DNA of 64,000 nucleotides from Niastella soli (GCF_017742245.1 NZ_JAGHKO010000005.1:62001-126000); one strand, 5' to 3'. Positions 51,076 to 60,506 are shown, counted from the stretch's first letter. The notes: generated by a model not told the origin, from the sequence alone. A program made the numbers and translations.

Positions 51076-52626
51076 ATGAAACGATACCGTCCATATTATC
51101 CATTGTTGTTGCTGGCAATCTTGCTGAGCTATTTTATTTTCAGGGCCACCAGCGCCCCATTTTCCGATTATGCCGGTTATTATTTTGGCAGTAAAGCCCT
51201 GTTGCAGGGAAATTATGAAACAGCATATGATGCCTGGTCGCTGAACGCATTGATAGCCCGGAAAGGATATACCGGTGTTTTTGTATCGTACGCGCCTTTT
51301 CCGCCCTTTACGTCAATTGTATTGGCGCCATTCCTGATATTCCCGGTGGCTGTTTCCAAAATATTATTCAACCTGTTTTCTACGGTGCTGTTTGTATGGG
51401 TGTTGGCGCGGGCAAGTAAGTATTTTTCGTTGCCGCCCCTGATCCTTTGGGTAATGCCGGTGATCTTTTTTATTCCCTTACGTAATAACATCTTTTTTGG
51501 GCAGGCGTACCTGTTATTATTTTCCTTGTTGCTGGAGGGGTTCATGGCTTATAAAAAAGGGAAACCGGTGGTAGCCGCCTTGTTATGGGGAGTGGCCATC
51601 ATTTTTAAATTGTTCCCACTGGTGATCCTGTTCTTTCTGCTGGTAAAAAAACAATATAAACTGGTAGCCTATTGTGCGGCAGCCTGTTTGTTATTGGGGT
51701 TGACATCGGTGTTGTTAAATGGATTTGCCGCCTGGCAGTATTATGTGTTCACTATTTTCCCGCGCGCCAATAACGGCGATCTGAACGATAGTTATACCTA
51801 TATTTTTCAGTCGGCCTTTATGTTATTGAAGAACCTGTTTGTATACGATGCTGTGCAAAATTCACAGGTGTTCTTTAATAGCACCCCGGTATTTGTGATC
51901 ACTATGGTATTGTTCAAAGCGCTGCTGTTGGCTTGTTGTGTTGGCATTACCCTGCATAAAAAAGCTTCTTATCTGCTGGCCTTTGCCAGTTGGATAGCTG
52001 CCAGCCTGTTGTTGTCGCCCAATGGCAGCAGCTATTCTTTGGTGCTGCTGCTGCTGCCATTGATCGCACTGGCTAACAGCAAACAGTTCTATCTGTTTAC
52101 TGCCATGACGTTGTTATTGTTGATCTGTTTTATTCCTGTTTCTGCTTTGGCGGCAAAACCCTTGCTACTGCAGTTCCCACGTTTGTATGGGATGTTGTTG
52201 TTGTTTGGGGTGTTAATAGTGGTGGGAGGGATGCAGTTCCCCATAAAGCTTTTTAGTGCTTTTGTGGCTTTACTGTTGCTGGCAGACGCGGGTAAGTTAT
52301 TTCCGCATCGGGATAAGAGTAATTATCTGTTTGGGGAAGAATTACCATTTGTGTATGAATATGCAGTAAAAGAAAACCAACTGGTGTACTATTACTGGGA
52401 TGATAGGGGAAGTCATACGGCCAGTACTGGTTATACTATACATGATTATTCTGCTAATGAGGTTCAGATAAAAAACAACCAGGTGTATTTTAAAGGAAAA
52501 CAACTTACTTCAACCCCCGACCGAAAAAAGCAGGCATTACTGGTGAATGGAAAGGAGATCATTTATTTATCTGATAAGGACCGCGGTTTTGGTTTTTATA
52601 CCTTGCGGGCCATCACTAACCCGTAA
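51076..52626 (+). CDS. GT87-type (DUF2029) membrane glycosyltransferase
   Basis: This product of about 516 residues starts at ATG 51076, which follows the divergent GT2 gene by 85 bp. It has about ten hydrophobic segments. The first periplasmic loop contains the acidic residues of GT-C enzymes (SDYAGYYFGSKALLQGNYET-AYD). LPPLILWVMPVIFFIPLRNN, GQAYLLLFSLLLEG and WGVAIIFKLFPLVILFFLLV match the GT87/DUF2029 family, which uses polyprenyl-phosphate sugars such as mannose. About 100 residues after the last membrane helix (LPFVYEYAVKENQLVYYYWD) form an extra soluble domain that is not recognised. Convergent with GT9, overlapping it by 11 bp. Confidence 0.85.
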   Translation: MKRYRPYYPLLLLAILLSYFIFRATSAPFSDYAGYYFGSKALLQGNYETAYDAWSLNALIARKGYTGVFVSYAPFPPFTSIVLAPFLIFPVAVSKILFNLFSTVLFVWVLARASKYFSLPPLILWVMPVIFFIPLRNNIFFGQAYLLLFSLLLEGFMAYKKGKPVVAALLWGVAIIFKLFPLVILFFLLVKKQYKLVAYCAAACLLLGLTSVLLNGFAAWQYYVFTIFPRANNGDLNDSYTYIFQSAFMLLKNLFVYDAVQNSQVFFNSTPVFVITMVLFKALLLACCVGITLHKKASYLLAFASWIAASLLLSPNGSSYSLVLLLLPLIALANSKQFYLFTAMTLLLLICFIPVSALAAKPLLLQFPRLYGMLLLFGVLIVVGGMQFPIKLFSAFVALLLLADAGKLFPHRDKSNYLFGEELPFVYEYAVKENQLVYYYWDDRGSHTASTGYTIHDYSANEVQIKNNQVYFKGKQLTSTPDRKKQALLVNGKEIIYLSDKDRGFGFYTLRAITNP

Positions 52627-53818
52627 CAGCCTCCAATGCGGCTACGCGGTCTTTATCTACCTGTAAATGTTGCAGCAAACCGTTTATCTTTTCAGTAATG
52701 CTGCTGGCTGTAATGTCTTTCATACAGAAGTTATTACCGCCGCAAGGCAAAGGCTCATGGTGATGCACACACGGCGAACACGCCACTTTATTATACAGGA
52801 ACAAATGTCTGTTTTTCTCACCAGGCGGGATGTTTAAATAATTCGCGGGGTTGGTAGGCCCCCATATAGAGATCGTAGGCAAACCCAGTTTACGGGCAAT
52901 ATGTAATGGACCGCTATCGATGGTGACCATACAAACGCCTTTATCAGCAATAAAGTGATAGTACGCTTCTAAATCAAGCACGCCGGCAATATTATTTAGT
53001 TTTCCTTTTTGTTTATAAGCTGGCAGGTACCCATCGATGAATTGGTCAATGGCGGCTTTGTCGTTTTGGGTGCCTGAAAAGGCAATGCGGAAGTGGGTGT
53101 GGGTCAAGATCCAATTACAAATAGCGGCCAGGGTTTCATCAGGTAGTTTACGCACCGGGGCCAGGCTGCTACAGGTATTGTTGAGGATTATATAAGGCTT
53201 ATCCCATTCGTTTGCACGCACGGGACTTGTTTCAAAGTTGGGTTGTATGGGTGCCTGGGTGATCACCTGCGCCAGGTGGCAATAATTATCTTCCAGACAG
53301 GCTGTTTGGTTGAATGGGATGTTATGGGTATTGAGAAATTTTCGAAAGTATACCGGTTGTAAATGGAAGCCAAACCGGTTTCGCGCCATGGTCAATAAAG
53401 AATAAACCGTGGTTAGTTTTGAGTATACTTCCAGATCGGCCACCCATAGATCTTGCAATTGCCACGACCGTATTATGTATTTCAGGGAAGTACTGATGGT
53501 GATTGACAGACTGCTAGTATCGATCTTCCAGATCTCATCGAAAACATGAAAGGGTTCAATACCACTGGCAATATTGGAATCTGTCAATAAAATAAAACGG
53601 GTAGTTGGAAATTTTTTCCGCATGGCCTTTATAGCATCGGAGGCTACCACCAGACTGCCCAGTCCCAGTAATTTTATAAACAGCAGGTGTTGGGGTGGAT
53701 GTTGCAGGGAATGATCCCTGCGCATGGCAATGCCCAGCAGCCGGGTAACAGGCAGCAATATACCTATAAGGCAGTATCCAAGGTACTTGTCCAATTTTCG
53801 GTTGGCAGGTAATTGCAC
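52616..53818 (-). CDS. Family 9 glycosyltransferase (heptosyltransferase-like)
   Basis: This 400-residue GT-B enzyme. The N-terminal lobe contains KLLGLGSLVVASDAIKAMRK and LTDSNIASGIEPFHVFDEIW. The C-terminal nucleotide-sugar site reads VTIDSGPLHIARKLGLPTIS, then IWGPTNPANYLNIPPGE, the GT9 signature. A Cys-rich segment (VACSPCVHHHEPLPCGGNNF-C) is common in this family. It would add a heptose or other sugar to a lipid-linked core on the cytosolic face. The start at 53818 leaves 156 bp to the ABC exporter stop codon. Same strand as the exporter. Confidence 0.9.
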   Translation of the reverse strand: MQLPANRKLDKYLGYCLIGILLPVTRLLGIAMRRDHSLQHPPQHLLFIKLLGLGSLVVASDAIKAMRKKFPTTRFILLTDSNIASGIEPFHVFDEIWKIDTSSLSITISTSLKYIIRSWQLQDLWVADLEVYSKLTTVYSLLTMARNRFGFHLQPVYFRKFLNTHNIPFNQTACLEDNYCHLAQVITQAPIQPNFETSPVRANEWDKPYIILNNTCSSLAPVRKLPDETLAAICNWILTHTHFRIAFSGTQNDKAAIDQFIDGYLPAYKQKGKLNNIAGVLDLEAYYHFIADKGVCMVTIDSGPLHIARKLGLPTISIWGPTNPANYLNIPPGEKNRHLFLYNKVACSPCVHHHEPLPCGGNNFCMKDITASSITEKINGLLQHLQVDKDRVAALEAVTG

Positions 53819-53974
53819 AATAAGGAATTGTTTGGGTTGATAATCTCAATTGCCAATGGTTAGCGGGTGTTGGTTTACACACCTGTATGCTGATACGCTT
53901 AAAAGAAAGCTTAGGTTGCTATTTGATTGCTGATTTCTATACGCTGATCAATTTAAAAGGGTTGGGGAGATGAA

Positions 53975-55606
53975 TTACAGGGTTATAATCTTATTACAAA
54001 AGGATAAGCTCTTTTTGTTGTGGGTGATCAGTAGAATGATCCTTCCTGCGGCCGCCAGTTGTTGCAGGTGGTGCAGCAGTTTTTCTTCTGCTTTTTCATC
54101 CAGCTCACTAAAGGGTTCGTCCAGAATAAGTACGTTGGCCTCCTTATACAAGGCCCGCGCCAGGGCAACGCGCTGGCGTTGACCACCACTGATGTTCTTT
54201 CCGTTTTCTGTAAGCGGGGTGTTTATGCCGGCTGGCAGTTTCGACAGCCATTCTGAAACGCCTGCCATATCAAGGGCTTTGTGCAACCGTTGTTCATGAG
54301 GAGGCTGTTCGTTGAGTGTAATATTGGCCAGCAGCGAATCGTATATGAAGAAGGGTTGCTGTTTTACGTAGGCTATTTGTTGCCAGTATTGTTTTCGTTG
54401 CCCGCTGTCCACCAGTTGTTGATTGATGCGTATTTGTCCGGTATGGGGCGAAATAAACCCCAGGAGGATATTCAATAGGGTAGATTTGCCTTTGCCTGAA
54501 CGGCCATCGATGCCAACCAGGTCGCCGGGTTGTAACTGACAGGAAAAATTATTCAGTATAGGGTGATGATCGTAAGAAAAACCTATCTGTTCGAAGGTAA
54601 TAGAAAAAATAGGTGGAAGTTGGTTCTTGTCTGGTTGTTTTTGGGCCCGTCTGTTTTGTTGTACGAGGTCATTAATAGTAAAGGAATAGGTGCGTATTTG
54701 TCCAACCGCGTTCAGGATGCGGGCAATGCCCGGAATGATCTTATAAGCAGCCGCAATAAAAGCTCCAAGGGTGACATATCCGCCACTTCCGATGGCGATC
54801 AGCAGCATTAAGCCAAACACCGCAAATATTTCAGCCAACCGGGCCGGTAATGCCTGTAATGATTGCAGGGATGATTGGTGCTGGTTGAGGTGCTGTTGGG
54901 CAATAGCATATCGTTCGGTAAAGAATTCGTTCCTTTCGTAAATATTACTTTCCACAAAACCCGAAATGGATTCATGCAGGCGTTGCCACATGCCCGTGCG
55001 GCTGTTTTTTATATAGTCGCGTGCATGGTGCAGTTTTCGTTTGGTTAGCCAGCCTGCCAGAATAATCGGCGGCAGTAATATGATAAGCAGTAACAGGAAC
55101 AATTTCGCATTGAACAGCAGAATGGCTACAATAGATAATATTATCAATGCCATTTCAGTAAACACCTGTTGCATACACAACAATACATGCTGGCAGAACT
55201 CCAGGGGTTGTAAACTGATCTTACGGGTGAATACCGAAGAGTCGGTATGAATATAATCCGAATAATTCCCTTCAAGATATTGTAACATATTGTTTCGCGA
55301 AATGCGGGAGGCAACCTGGTGCACAAACCGGGTTTGCCGGGATTGAACAAGATAGGCAGCCAGGTTCTTCAGACTATATACTATAAAGAACAGGATGATG
55401 AGCAGCAGGGAAGAACGGTTGAACAATGCATTGGGAAGTTGAATGGTATCAACGGGTTGCGTGTAGAAATGTATAATGTAAAGCAGGATGGCCAGGGAGG
55501 TAATATCGGCCATACTGATAATAAACGTTAACCCGGTGAACAGGGCCCACTGTTTTTTTTCGTGATTGGTTAATATGGTAAGTACTTTACGTAGAATAGC
55601 TATCAC
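53975..55606 (-). CDS. ABC exporter, fused permease-ATPase (MsbA-like)
   Basis: This half-transporter has six membrane helices in residues 1-310 and an ATPase domain after about 330. The ATPase shows Walker A GIDGRSGKGKSTLLN, signature ISGGQRQRVALARAL, Walker B VLILDEPFSELDE, and H-loop ITHNKKS. Glu follows Walker B Asp-Glu in the usual way, so it should hydrolyse ATP. As an exporter near glycosyltransferases it may flip a lipid-linked product. No ATG fits the frame; GTG 55606 (543 residues) is chosen, and a TTG at 55642 is the alternative. Confidence 0.88.
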   Translation of the reverse strand: MIAILRKVLTILTNHEKKQWALFTGLTFIISMADITSLAILLYIIHFYTQPVDTIQLPNALFNRSSLLLIILFFIVYSLKNLAAYLVQSRQTRFVHQVASRISRNNMLQYLEGNYSDYIHTDSSVFTRKISLQPLEFCQHVLLCMQQVFTEMALIILSIVAILLFNAKLFLLLLIILLPPIILAGWLTKRKLHHARDYIKNSRTGMWQRLHESISGFVESNIYERNEFFTERYAIAQQHLNQHQSSLQSLQALPARLAEIFAVFGLMLLIAIGSGGYVTLGAFIAAAYKIIPGIARILNAVGQIRTYSFTINDLVQQNRRAQKQPDKNQLPPIFSITFEQIGFSYDHHPILNNFSCQLQPGDLVGIDGRSGKGKSTLLNILLGFISPHTGQIRINQQLVDSGQRKQYWQQIAYVKQQPFFIYDSLLANITLNEQPPHEQRLHKALDMAGVSEWLSKLPAGINTPLTENGKNISGGQRQRVALARALYKEANVLILDEPFSELDEKAEEKLLHHLQQLAAAGRIILLITHNKKSLSFCNKIITL

Positions 55607-55735
55607 GTGTGTGTCACTTTTTATAAGGGTGAAAACACCCAATTTTTCCGACTTTTAATACCTGTACGGAAAAACCTGCTCAGGGGTTGCCGCCATGATG
55701 TGATCTGGAAGACTTCTCAGTTAGCGCTTTCTGCG

Positions 55736-55766
55736 TATCGAAAAATGATAATATTATTTTTCGATA
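55736..55766. promoter_or_regulatory. 31-bp near-perfect palindrome upstream of the ABC exporter
   Basis: tatcgaaaaatgata-a-tattatttttcgata pairs at all but one position around a central A. It lies 130 bp upstream of the exporter start, inside 670 bp without a gene (55607-56277). The remaining part of this gap holds only a hairpin ttttccg/cggaaaa near 55644-55674 and a TAAATTTG -7 box near 56088-56095. Operator or hairpin function is inferred. Confidence 0.5.
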
Positions 55767-56277
55767 ATTAGTCACGCGGATTTGTGACAAATGGCCGGGG
55801 CATTCGTGATAAAATCGCCTGTTTGAAATTTGGCGGCCTGCTGTTTAAAAACTAATATTGTTTACCGTTAGTAGTTGCTTCTGCAATAGATTGTACCGAC
55901 ATCAGAAAGGCCGTTCCCTTACTTTTTTTGGACCAATTACAAGGCTGAATAATGCTGTGCACGATTGAGCCGTTGGCAGTCATACCTTTAAATTATTTTG
56001 CCTCATATTGGATTAAATAATAGTTATCAGTTCCTTACATATGCATTAAGAAAAGTTAAAATCACATAAGTGTTTTCTGTAAGTTGTAAATTTGGTTGAT
56101 CAATTGGTACAGCATATTATTGCAGCCCGTTTTTAATTCTACTGCTCTGTTTATGGTTTAGCCTGGAATTGCTTCAGACACAGGATTTACTTTCGTTTTA
56201 ACTCGCCCCTTAATAACTATCACTCATACTCAGGGTGATATACAGGGTTTTATTGTTAACTGTTGAACCTTATCATC

Positions 56278-57171
56278 ATGAAACTTTATCTATTATCTTC
56301 CCACCCAATCAATTGCTTCTTTTTTATTTTATTGGTATGCCTGATGCCGATCCCTGAAATGGCCTTAGCCAATATTACCTGGAATGATACCGCATACTAT
56401 TATAATGAACGTGGTAAATTATTATGGGTCGATGTGCATGCGGCGCAACCGGCCAGTTATGTAATAAAAACAAATAAAACATACCAGCAGGTATTTGCCG
56501 ATATACCGCCCAATGATACAACTGTACAATTAAGTGCTGATTATAATACTGCATGGGTGTCAAACATTGAAAGACCAGTGGCCCGGCAAGTAGCCTGGTT
56601 GATACGGAATGGTAAGATCAATGATCCGCTGGTACTGGAAAATATAGTGCCCATACTTGATAAGCGGACCATACGGCGGATGTATGATAACATCATTTCG
56701 CGATGCACAACCAGTGATGCGCACCAGTATAAGGAACATGGGGGTGTCGTTTTGCCTGACGGTACTGTAACCTGTATAACCGGGGATCTTTCTCATGCAC
56801 AATGTTTACAGGGCGCCAGTTTATATCTCAAACAAAAAGCGCTGGTGTATTATCATAGCCATCCCGATGCGTTATTGGAGCAGCGTACAAATTTCGCTGA
56901 TGCTCATAATCCCAACCGGGTTCAATTTTCACAATCCAGCGAAATAAGAACTATAAGTTATGTACAAGGCCCATCCCGTCAGGACCAGGAGTCGGTAGGG
57001 GAGGGAACAGGGTATGTATTTGGGATAAAGGACAGTGGCGGTCTTATTTACATTTATGACAAAGAAGGAGTTAAGGCAACGCTGCCGGTATCTTTTGTAA
57101 AGAAGATGAATAGGCTTCCCGCCAGGAAAGTGAAGAAGAAAACAATAGAAACATATTTTGCCGGCGTTTAG
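56278..57171 (+). CDS. Exported protein with JAB/JAMM-like domain
   Basis: This 297-residue product starts at ATG 56278 with a long signal/anchor (MKLYLLSSHPINCFFFILLV, to about residue 32). Residues about 35-140 are unrecognised. The C-terminal half shows a JAMM-like pattern: Glu in YKEHGGVVLPDGTVT (about residue 160), ALVYYHSHPDALLEQ (H-x-H-P), then FSQSSEIRTISYV where the family expects S-x-x-D. Thus the metal ligands E-H-H are present and the last acid is Glu. JAB proteins are metallo-isopeptidases/deubiquitinase-like or toxin-linked. Exported versions are unusual. Convergent with the NUDIX gene (7 bp). Confidence 0.6.
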   Translation: MKLYLLSSHPINCFFFILLVCLMPIPEMALANITWNDTAYYYNERGKLLWVDVHAAQPASYVIKTNKTYQQVFADIPPNDTTVQLSADYNTAWVSNIERPVARQVAWLIRNGKINDPLVLENIVPILDKRTIRRMYDNIISRCTTSDAHQYKEHGGVVLPDGTVTCITGDLSHAQCLQGASLYLKQKALVYYHSHPDALLEQRTNFADAHNPNRVQFSQSSEIRTISYVQGPSRQDQESVGEGTGYVFGIKDSGGLIYIYDKEGVKATLPVSFVKKMNRLPARKVKKKTIETYFAGV

Positions 57172-57178
57172 CCAAACA

Positions 57179-57634
57179 TTACATCGCCTTCAGCATCCTG
57201 GCTACTATTTTGTCGATAGGCAGGGTGACAGAACCATCTGAAAATTCATTCCAGTCAATAAAGCGGAAAGTCTCTGTTTCGCCTTTGTCTTTATATACAG
57301 CCAGTTGTTGTTCGTCGAAGTCGAAGGGTTTTTGACGAAGGGGGACTGTAATGGGTTCCATGGCGTGTGCGAAGTAGTATATAGAAATGATCTGGTGTTC
57401 TGGATTGAACGCACTCATTTGAAAGTAATCGGTAGTATAGATGTGATCGCCAACATGTACATGGAGGTTCATTTCTTCCATGAATTCCCTTTTTAAACAA
57501 TCACGGGTGCCTTCGCCAAATTCGAGGCCACCACCGGGAAACTTGGTATAATTGCCGCCACGAATATATTCATCGCTTACCAGTACTTGTTTGTTTTCAC
57601 CGAGGAGGATTCCGTATACACGTATGTTGAACAT
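57179..57634 (-). CDS. NUDIX hydrolase
   Basis: This 151-residue cytosolic enzyme hydrolyses nucleoside-diphosphate-linked compounds. The Nudix box is complete: GGGLEFGEGTRDCLKREFME-E (G-x5-E-x7-REF-x-EE) at about residues 34-56. N-terminal GILLGENKQVLVSDEYI and C-terminal FRFIDWNEF are standard. The substrate is not predictable. It starts 3 bp after the CorA stop, so the two are an operon. Confidence 0.92.
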   Translation of the reverse strand: MFNIRVYGILLGENKQVLVSDEYIRGGNYTKFPGGGLEFGEGTRDCLKREFMEEMNLHVHVGDHIYTTDYFQMSAFNPEHQIISIYYFAHAMEPITVPLRQKPFDFDEQQLAVYKDKGETETFRFIDWNEFSDGSVTLPIDKIVARMLKAM

Positions 57635-57637
57635 GGA

Positions 57638-58576
57638 TTAAAATATCTTTTTCTTTAAAAAGAACCAGCCAATTACCAATGAGATCACCAATGATAAAAA
57701 TACCGGTATATAGAATGCAAAGGGAGAATGTGCATAAGGGATCGGTACGTTCATGCCATAAATACTGGCAACCAGTACGGGCAGCGACAATACGATCGTA
57801 ATAACCGATAAACGTCTTAATACTTCGTTCTGGTTATTGGCAATGATACTGGCAAATGCATCGAGCGTACTGCTCAGGATGTTGGTATAAATGTTGGCCA
57901 TTTCCAACGCCTGGGAGTTATCGATGATAAGGTCGCCCAGGAATTCTTTTTCATCTTCATTCAGACCCAGGAAATTGGTACGCTCAATCTTCATCAGCAA
58001 CATTTCGTTCGAGCGCAGGGCCGTTACAAAATACACCAGGCTTTTCTGGATGCGCATCAACTGCAGCAGGTGTTCGTTCCGGCTGGCTGCATACAGTTTT
58101 TGTTCCAGTATATTTCTACGTTGATTGATCTCTTTCAAATATTCGAGGTAGGTCTGAATGATCTTTTCAATGATCTTCAGCACCATCATCTTCCGGTTAT
58201 CGGGATGCCGGTTCTGGAAGGTGTTCAGGAACTTCTTGATAGCGCCGTTCTCGAAAGAATTCACCGTAACTATCTGGTTGTGGGTAATGATGATACAGAT
58301 AGGAATGGTGATATAGTAAGCGTCGCTTTCGTTGAAGGAGTTGTTTTCGGTAGGGGTCTTAATAACCAGCAGCTTTACATTATCAGCTTCTTCAAAACGA
58401 GTCCGTTCATCAATATCCAGCGAGTCGGTAAGGAATTCGAGCGGAATATCGAGCGAATTGGACAATTCTGAGAACTCCTCCTGTTTCAATGGTGGCAGAA
58501 TGTTCACCCAGGAGCCGTTTTCGGGCTTGTCGATCGCTATAGTTTGATAATTAATATTTTTGAAGTACTGGATCAT
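57638..58576 (-). CDS. corA: CorA-family Mg2+/Co2+ transporter
   Basis: This 312-residue protein has a large N-terminal cytosolic domain (helical funnel, EYLKEINQRRNILEQKLYAA) and two C-terminal membrane helices. The selectivity motif is ASIYGMNVPIPYAHSPF (GMN), which identifies CorA. The terminal KKK sequence is the usual basic tail. It forms pentameric inner-membrane channels for Mg2+ and Co2+ influx. A TACCTTTG -7 box at 58585-58592 lies eight bases before the ATG. Confidence 0.95.
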   Translation of the reverse strand: MIQYFKNINYQTIAIDKPENGSWVNILPPLKQEEFSELSNSLDIPLEFLTDSLDIDERTRFEEADNVKLLVIKTPTENNSFNESDAYYITIPICIIITHNQIVTVNSFENGAIKKFLNTFQNRHPDNRKMMVLKIIEKIIQTYLEYLKEINQRRNILEQKLYAASRNEHLLQLMRIQKSLVYFVTALRSNEMLLMKIERTNFLGLNEDEKEFLGDLIIDNSQALEMANIYTNILSSTLDAFASIIANNQNEVLRRLSVITIVLSLPVLVASIYGMNVPIPYAHSPFAFYIPVFLSLVISLVIGWFFLKKKIF

Positions 58577-58636
58577 AGGCGGCGCAAAGGTAAGGCCGCT
58601 TTTTGATTAAAAGGGAGTAAATTTTTGATTAACAGC

Positions 58637-58666
58637 ATGAAAAACCCCGACAGAACAGTCGGGGCT
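58637..58666 (-). terminator. Terminator of dapF
   Basis: gccccgac-tgttct-gtcggggttttt on the minus strand, just past the dapF stop codon. Confidence 0.8.
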
Positions 58667-58674
58667 ATATGGAG

Positions 58675-59460
58675 TTAGTTAATTGTTAAGCTTCCTTCGA
58701 AAACTTTCTCGGCCGGGCCGCATAACCAGATGTTGCGAAAGACATCCTCATCGGTGCGATCGAATTCAACAGATAATTTTCCACCCTTGGTTTGAACCGT
58801 TACATCGTTGAAACCCCGTTCGTTATGGTAGCATACCAGGGCACTGGCAGTAACGCCGGTACCGCAGGAAAGGGTTTCATCTTCCACCCCACGTTCGTAG
58901 GTGCGTACAATTATTTCATCGTTATTTTTACGTTCAACAAAGTTTACGTTGATCCCATTTTGGGCAAAGGTGTTACTGTTGCGGATCTCTTTTCCTTTCT
59001 TGTAAACATCAAAATCCAACACGTTGTGTGTCATTTTAATGTAGTGGGGTGATCCGGTATCTAAAATAAAATCGCTGTGGTAGTCTTTAATCCCATCCAC
59101 GTCTTTCATTTTAAGGCTAACGATGCCATTATCGTCAATTTCGGCATCATGCGGGCCATCAACAGCTACAAAGTGGTATTTTTCTTTACGGATGCCCATA
59201 TTATAGGCAAATTTGACCAGGCAGCGGCCGCCATTGCCACACATGGTGCTTTCACCGCCATCAGCATTATAGTATTTCATCTCAAAATCGTACCCGTTGG
59301 CATTGTTCAATAACATCAACCCATCGGCGCCAATCCCGAAACGGCGGTTGCACAAAAAGCGAACCTGTTCGTTTGTCAATCCATTATAACGTTCGTCGCG
59401 GTTGTCCAGAATTACAAAATCGTTACCTGTTCCCTGGTATTTGTAAAAGATTAATTCCAT
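58675..59460 (-). CDS. dapF: Diaminopimelate epimerase
   Basis: This cytosolic enzyme interconverts L,L- and meso-diaminopimelate for lysine and peptidoglycan synthesis. The 261-residue protein carries KYQGTGNDFVILDNRD at the start, the first catalytic Cys in STMCGNGGRCLVKFA (about residue 75) and the second in ETLSCGTGVTASAL (about 200), with the conserved GSPHYIKM and NFVERK segments. Family length is about 260-280. Single gene with terminator. Confidence 0.97.
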   Translation of the reverse strand: MELIFYKYQGTGNDFVILDNRDERYNGLTNEQVRFLCNRRFGIGADGLMLLNNANGYDFEMKYYNADGGESTMCGNGGRCLVKFAYNMGIRKEKYHFVAVDGPHDAEIDDNGIVSLKMKDVDGIKDYHSDFILDTGSPHYIKMTHNVLDFDVYKKGKEIRNSNTFAQNGINVNFVERKNNDEIIVRTYERGVEDETLSCGTGVTASALVCYHNERGFNDVTVQTKGGKLSVEFDRTDEDVFRNIWLCGPAEKVFEGSLTIN

Positions 59461-59552
59461 AGTTGATTGTTCCTGTTACAATATTACTACAAACAGGGTT
59501 AGAACCATAAAGGCCCTGTTTATTATAACATATTGTTGTTTACTTGGTTCAA

Positions 59553-60428
59553 TTACCAGTTATTGATGATCTCCAGTGCATTTTTGATCAATTCTTCAAT
59601 GGCCGCCTGGCTGTCTTTGGAAAATTGTTTGGTAACGCGGTTGGCAACAATGGCACTGATCGACAGGGCATGGTGGCCCAGCAGTTTCCCTAAACCATAG
59701 ATGCCGGAGGTCTCCATTTCAAAATTGGTAATGCGGTGAGGGCCAAAAGCAAACTGGGTGAGGCGGTCAATGAGGTGTGGGTTGCTTAATCCAAGACGTA
59801 AAATGCGTCCCTGGGGGCCGTAAAACCCCGGACAGGTAACAGTAATGCCGTGGTGGAAGTTGTTTACAAAATGTTTGATCAGGTGGGCGCTGCCGCCACA
59901 GATATAGGGTTGAGAAATGCGTTGGCTCAGTTGGGTTTGCGTAATAAATGACTGTAACAGCTGTTTTTCTTCCTCATTTTCTTCATACCGGTAAAAGTTC
60001 AGCAGGTTATCGATACCCAGGCCATGGGTAGAAACTACAAAACTGTCGACAGGGATATCGGCCTGCAAGGCGCCGGAAGTTCCAAGCCGGATGATGTTCA
60101 ACTGGGTAAGTTGAGGTTTGATGGTACGGGTGAGGAGGTCGATATTTACCAGGGCATCGAGCTCATTGAGTACGATATCGATATTGTCGGGACCGATGCC
60201 GGTAGAGATAACGGTCAGTCTTTTTTTGCCTAAAATTCCGGTATGGGAAACGAATTCGCGGTGGCTGCGTTTGTGTTCTATCCGGTCAAAGTGTTTACTT
60301 ACCGTGGCTACCCGGTCGGGGTCGCCTACGGTGATAATGGTATGGGCCAGCTCCTCTGGACGCAGGTCGAGGTGGTAAACTGCCCCCCGATTATTGATGA
60401 TCAATTCCGATTCCTGAATTCGTTGCAT
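59553..60428 (-). CDS. Nucleoside phosphorylase (uridine phosphorylase-like)
   Basis: This 291-residue enzyme of the purine/uridine phosphorylase family splits nucleosides with phosphate. YHLDLRPEELAHTIITVGDP and DRVATVSKHFD form the phosphate site. FVSHTGILGKKRLTVISTGI and NIIRLGTSGALQADI are family segments. The nucleoside-ribose site is NFEMETSGIYGLGKLLGHHA (the E-M-E motif). Uridine phosphorylase is more likely than purine phosphorylase from GDP-x-R spacing, but this is not certain. Confidence 0.9.
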   Translation of the reverse strand: MQRIQESELIINNRGAVYHLDLRPEELAHTIITVGDPDRVATVSKHFDRIEHKRSHREFVSHTGILGKKRLTVISTGIGPDNIDIVLNELDALVNIDLLTRTIKPQLTQLNIIRLGTSGALQADIPVDSFVVSTHGLGIDNLLNFYRYEENEEEKQLLQSFITQTQLSQRISQPYICGGSAHLIKHFVNNFHHGITVTCPGFYGPQGRILRLGLSNPHLIDRLTQFAFGPHRITNFEMETSGIYGLGKLLGHHALSISAIVANRVTKQFSKDSQAAIEELIKNALEIINNW

Positions 60429-60471
60429 AAAAAAGGATTAAAAAGGTTGTTCAAATATCCGACAAATATCC

Positions 60472-60479
60472 TACTTTTG
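60472..60479 (+). promoter_or_regulatory. -7 promoter element upstream of tRNA-Cys
   Basis: TACTTTTG, 28 bp before the degenerate tRNA-like copy and about 100 bp before the intact tRNA. A TTG lies 22 bases further upstream. Confidence 0.4.
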
Positions 60480-60506
60480 CACACCCCATCGGGTTGGGTA
60501 TGAAAT

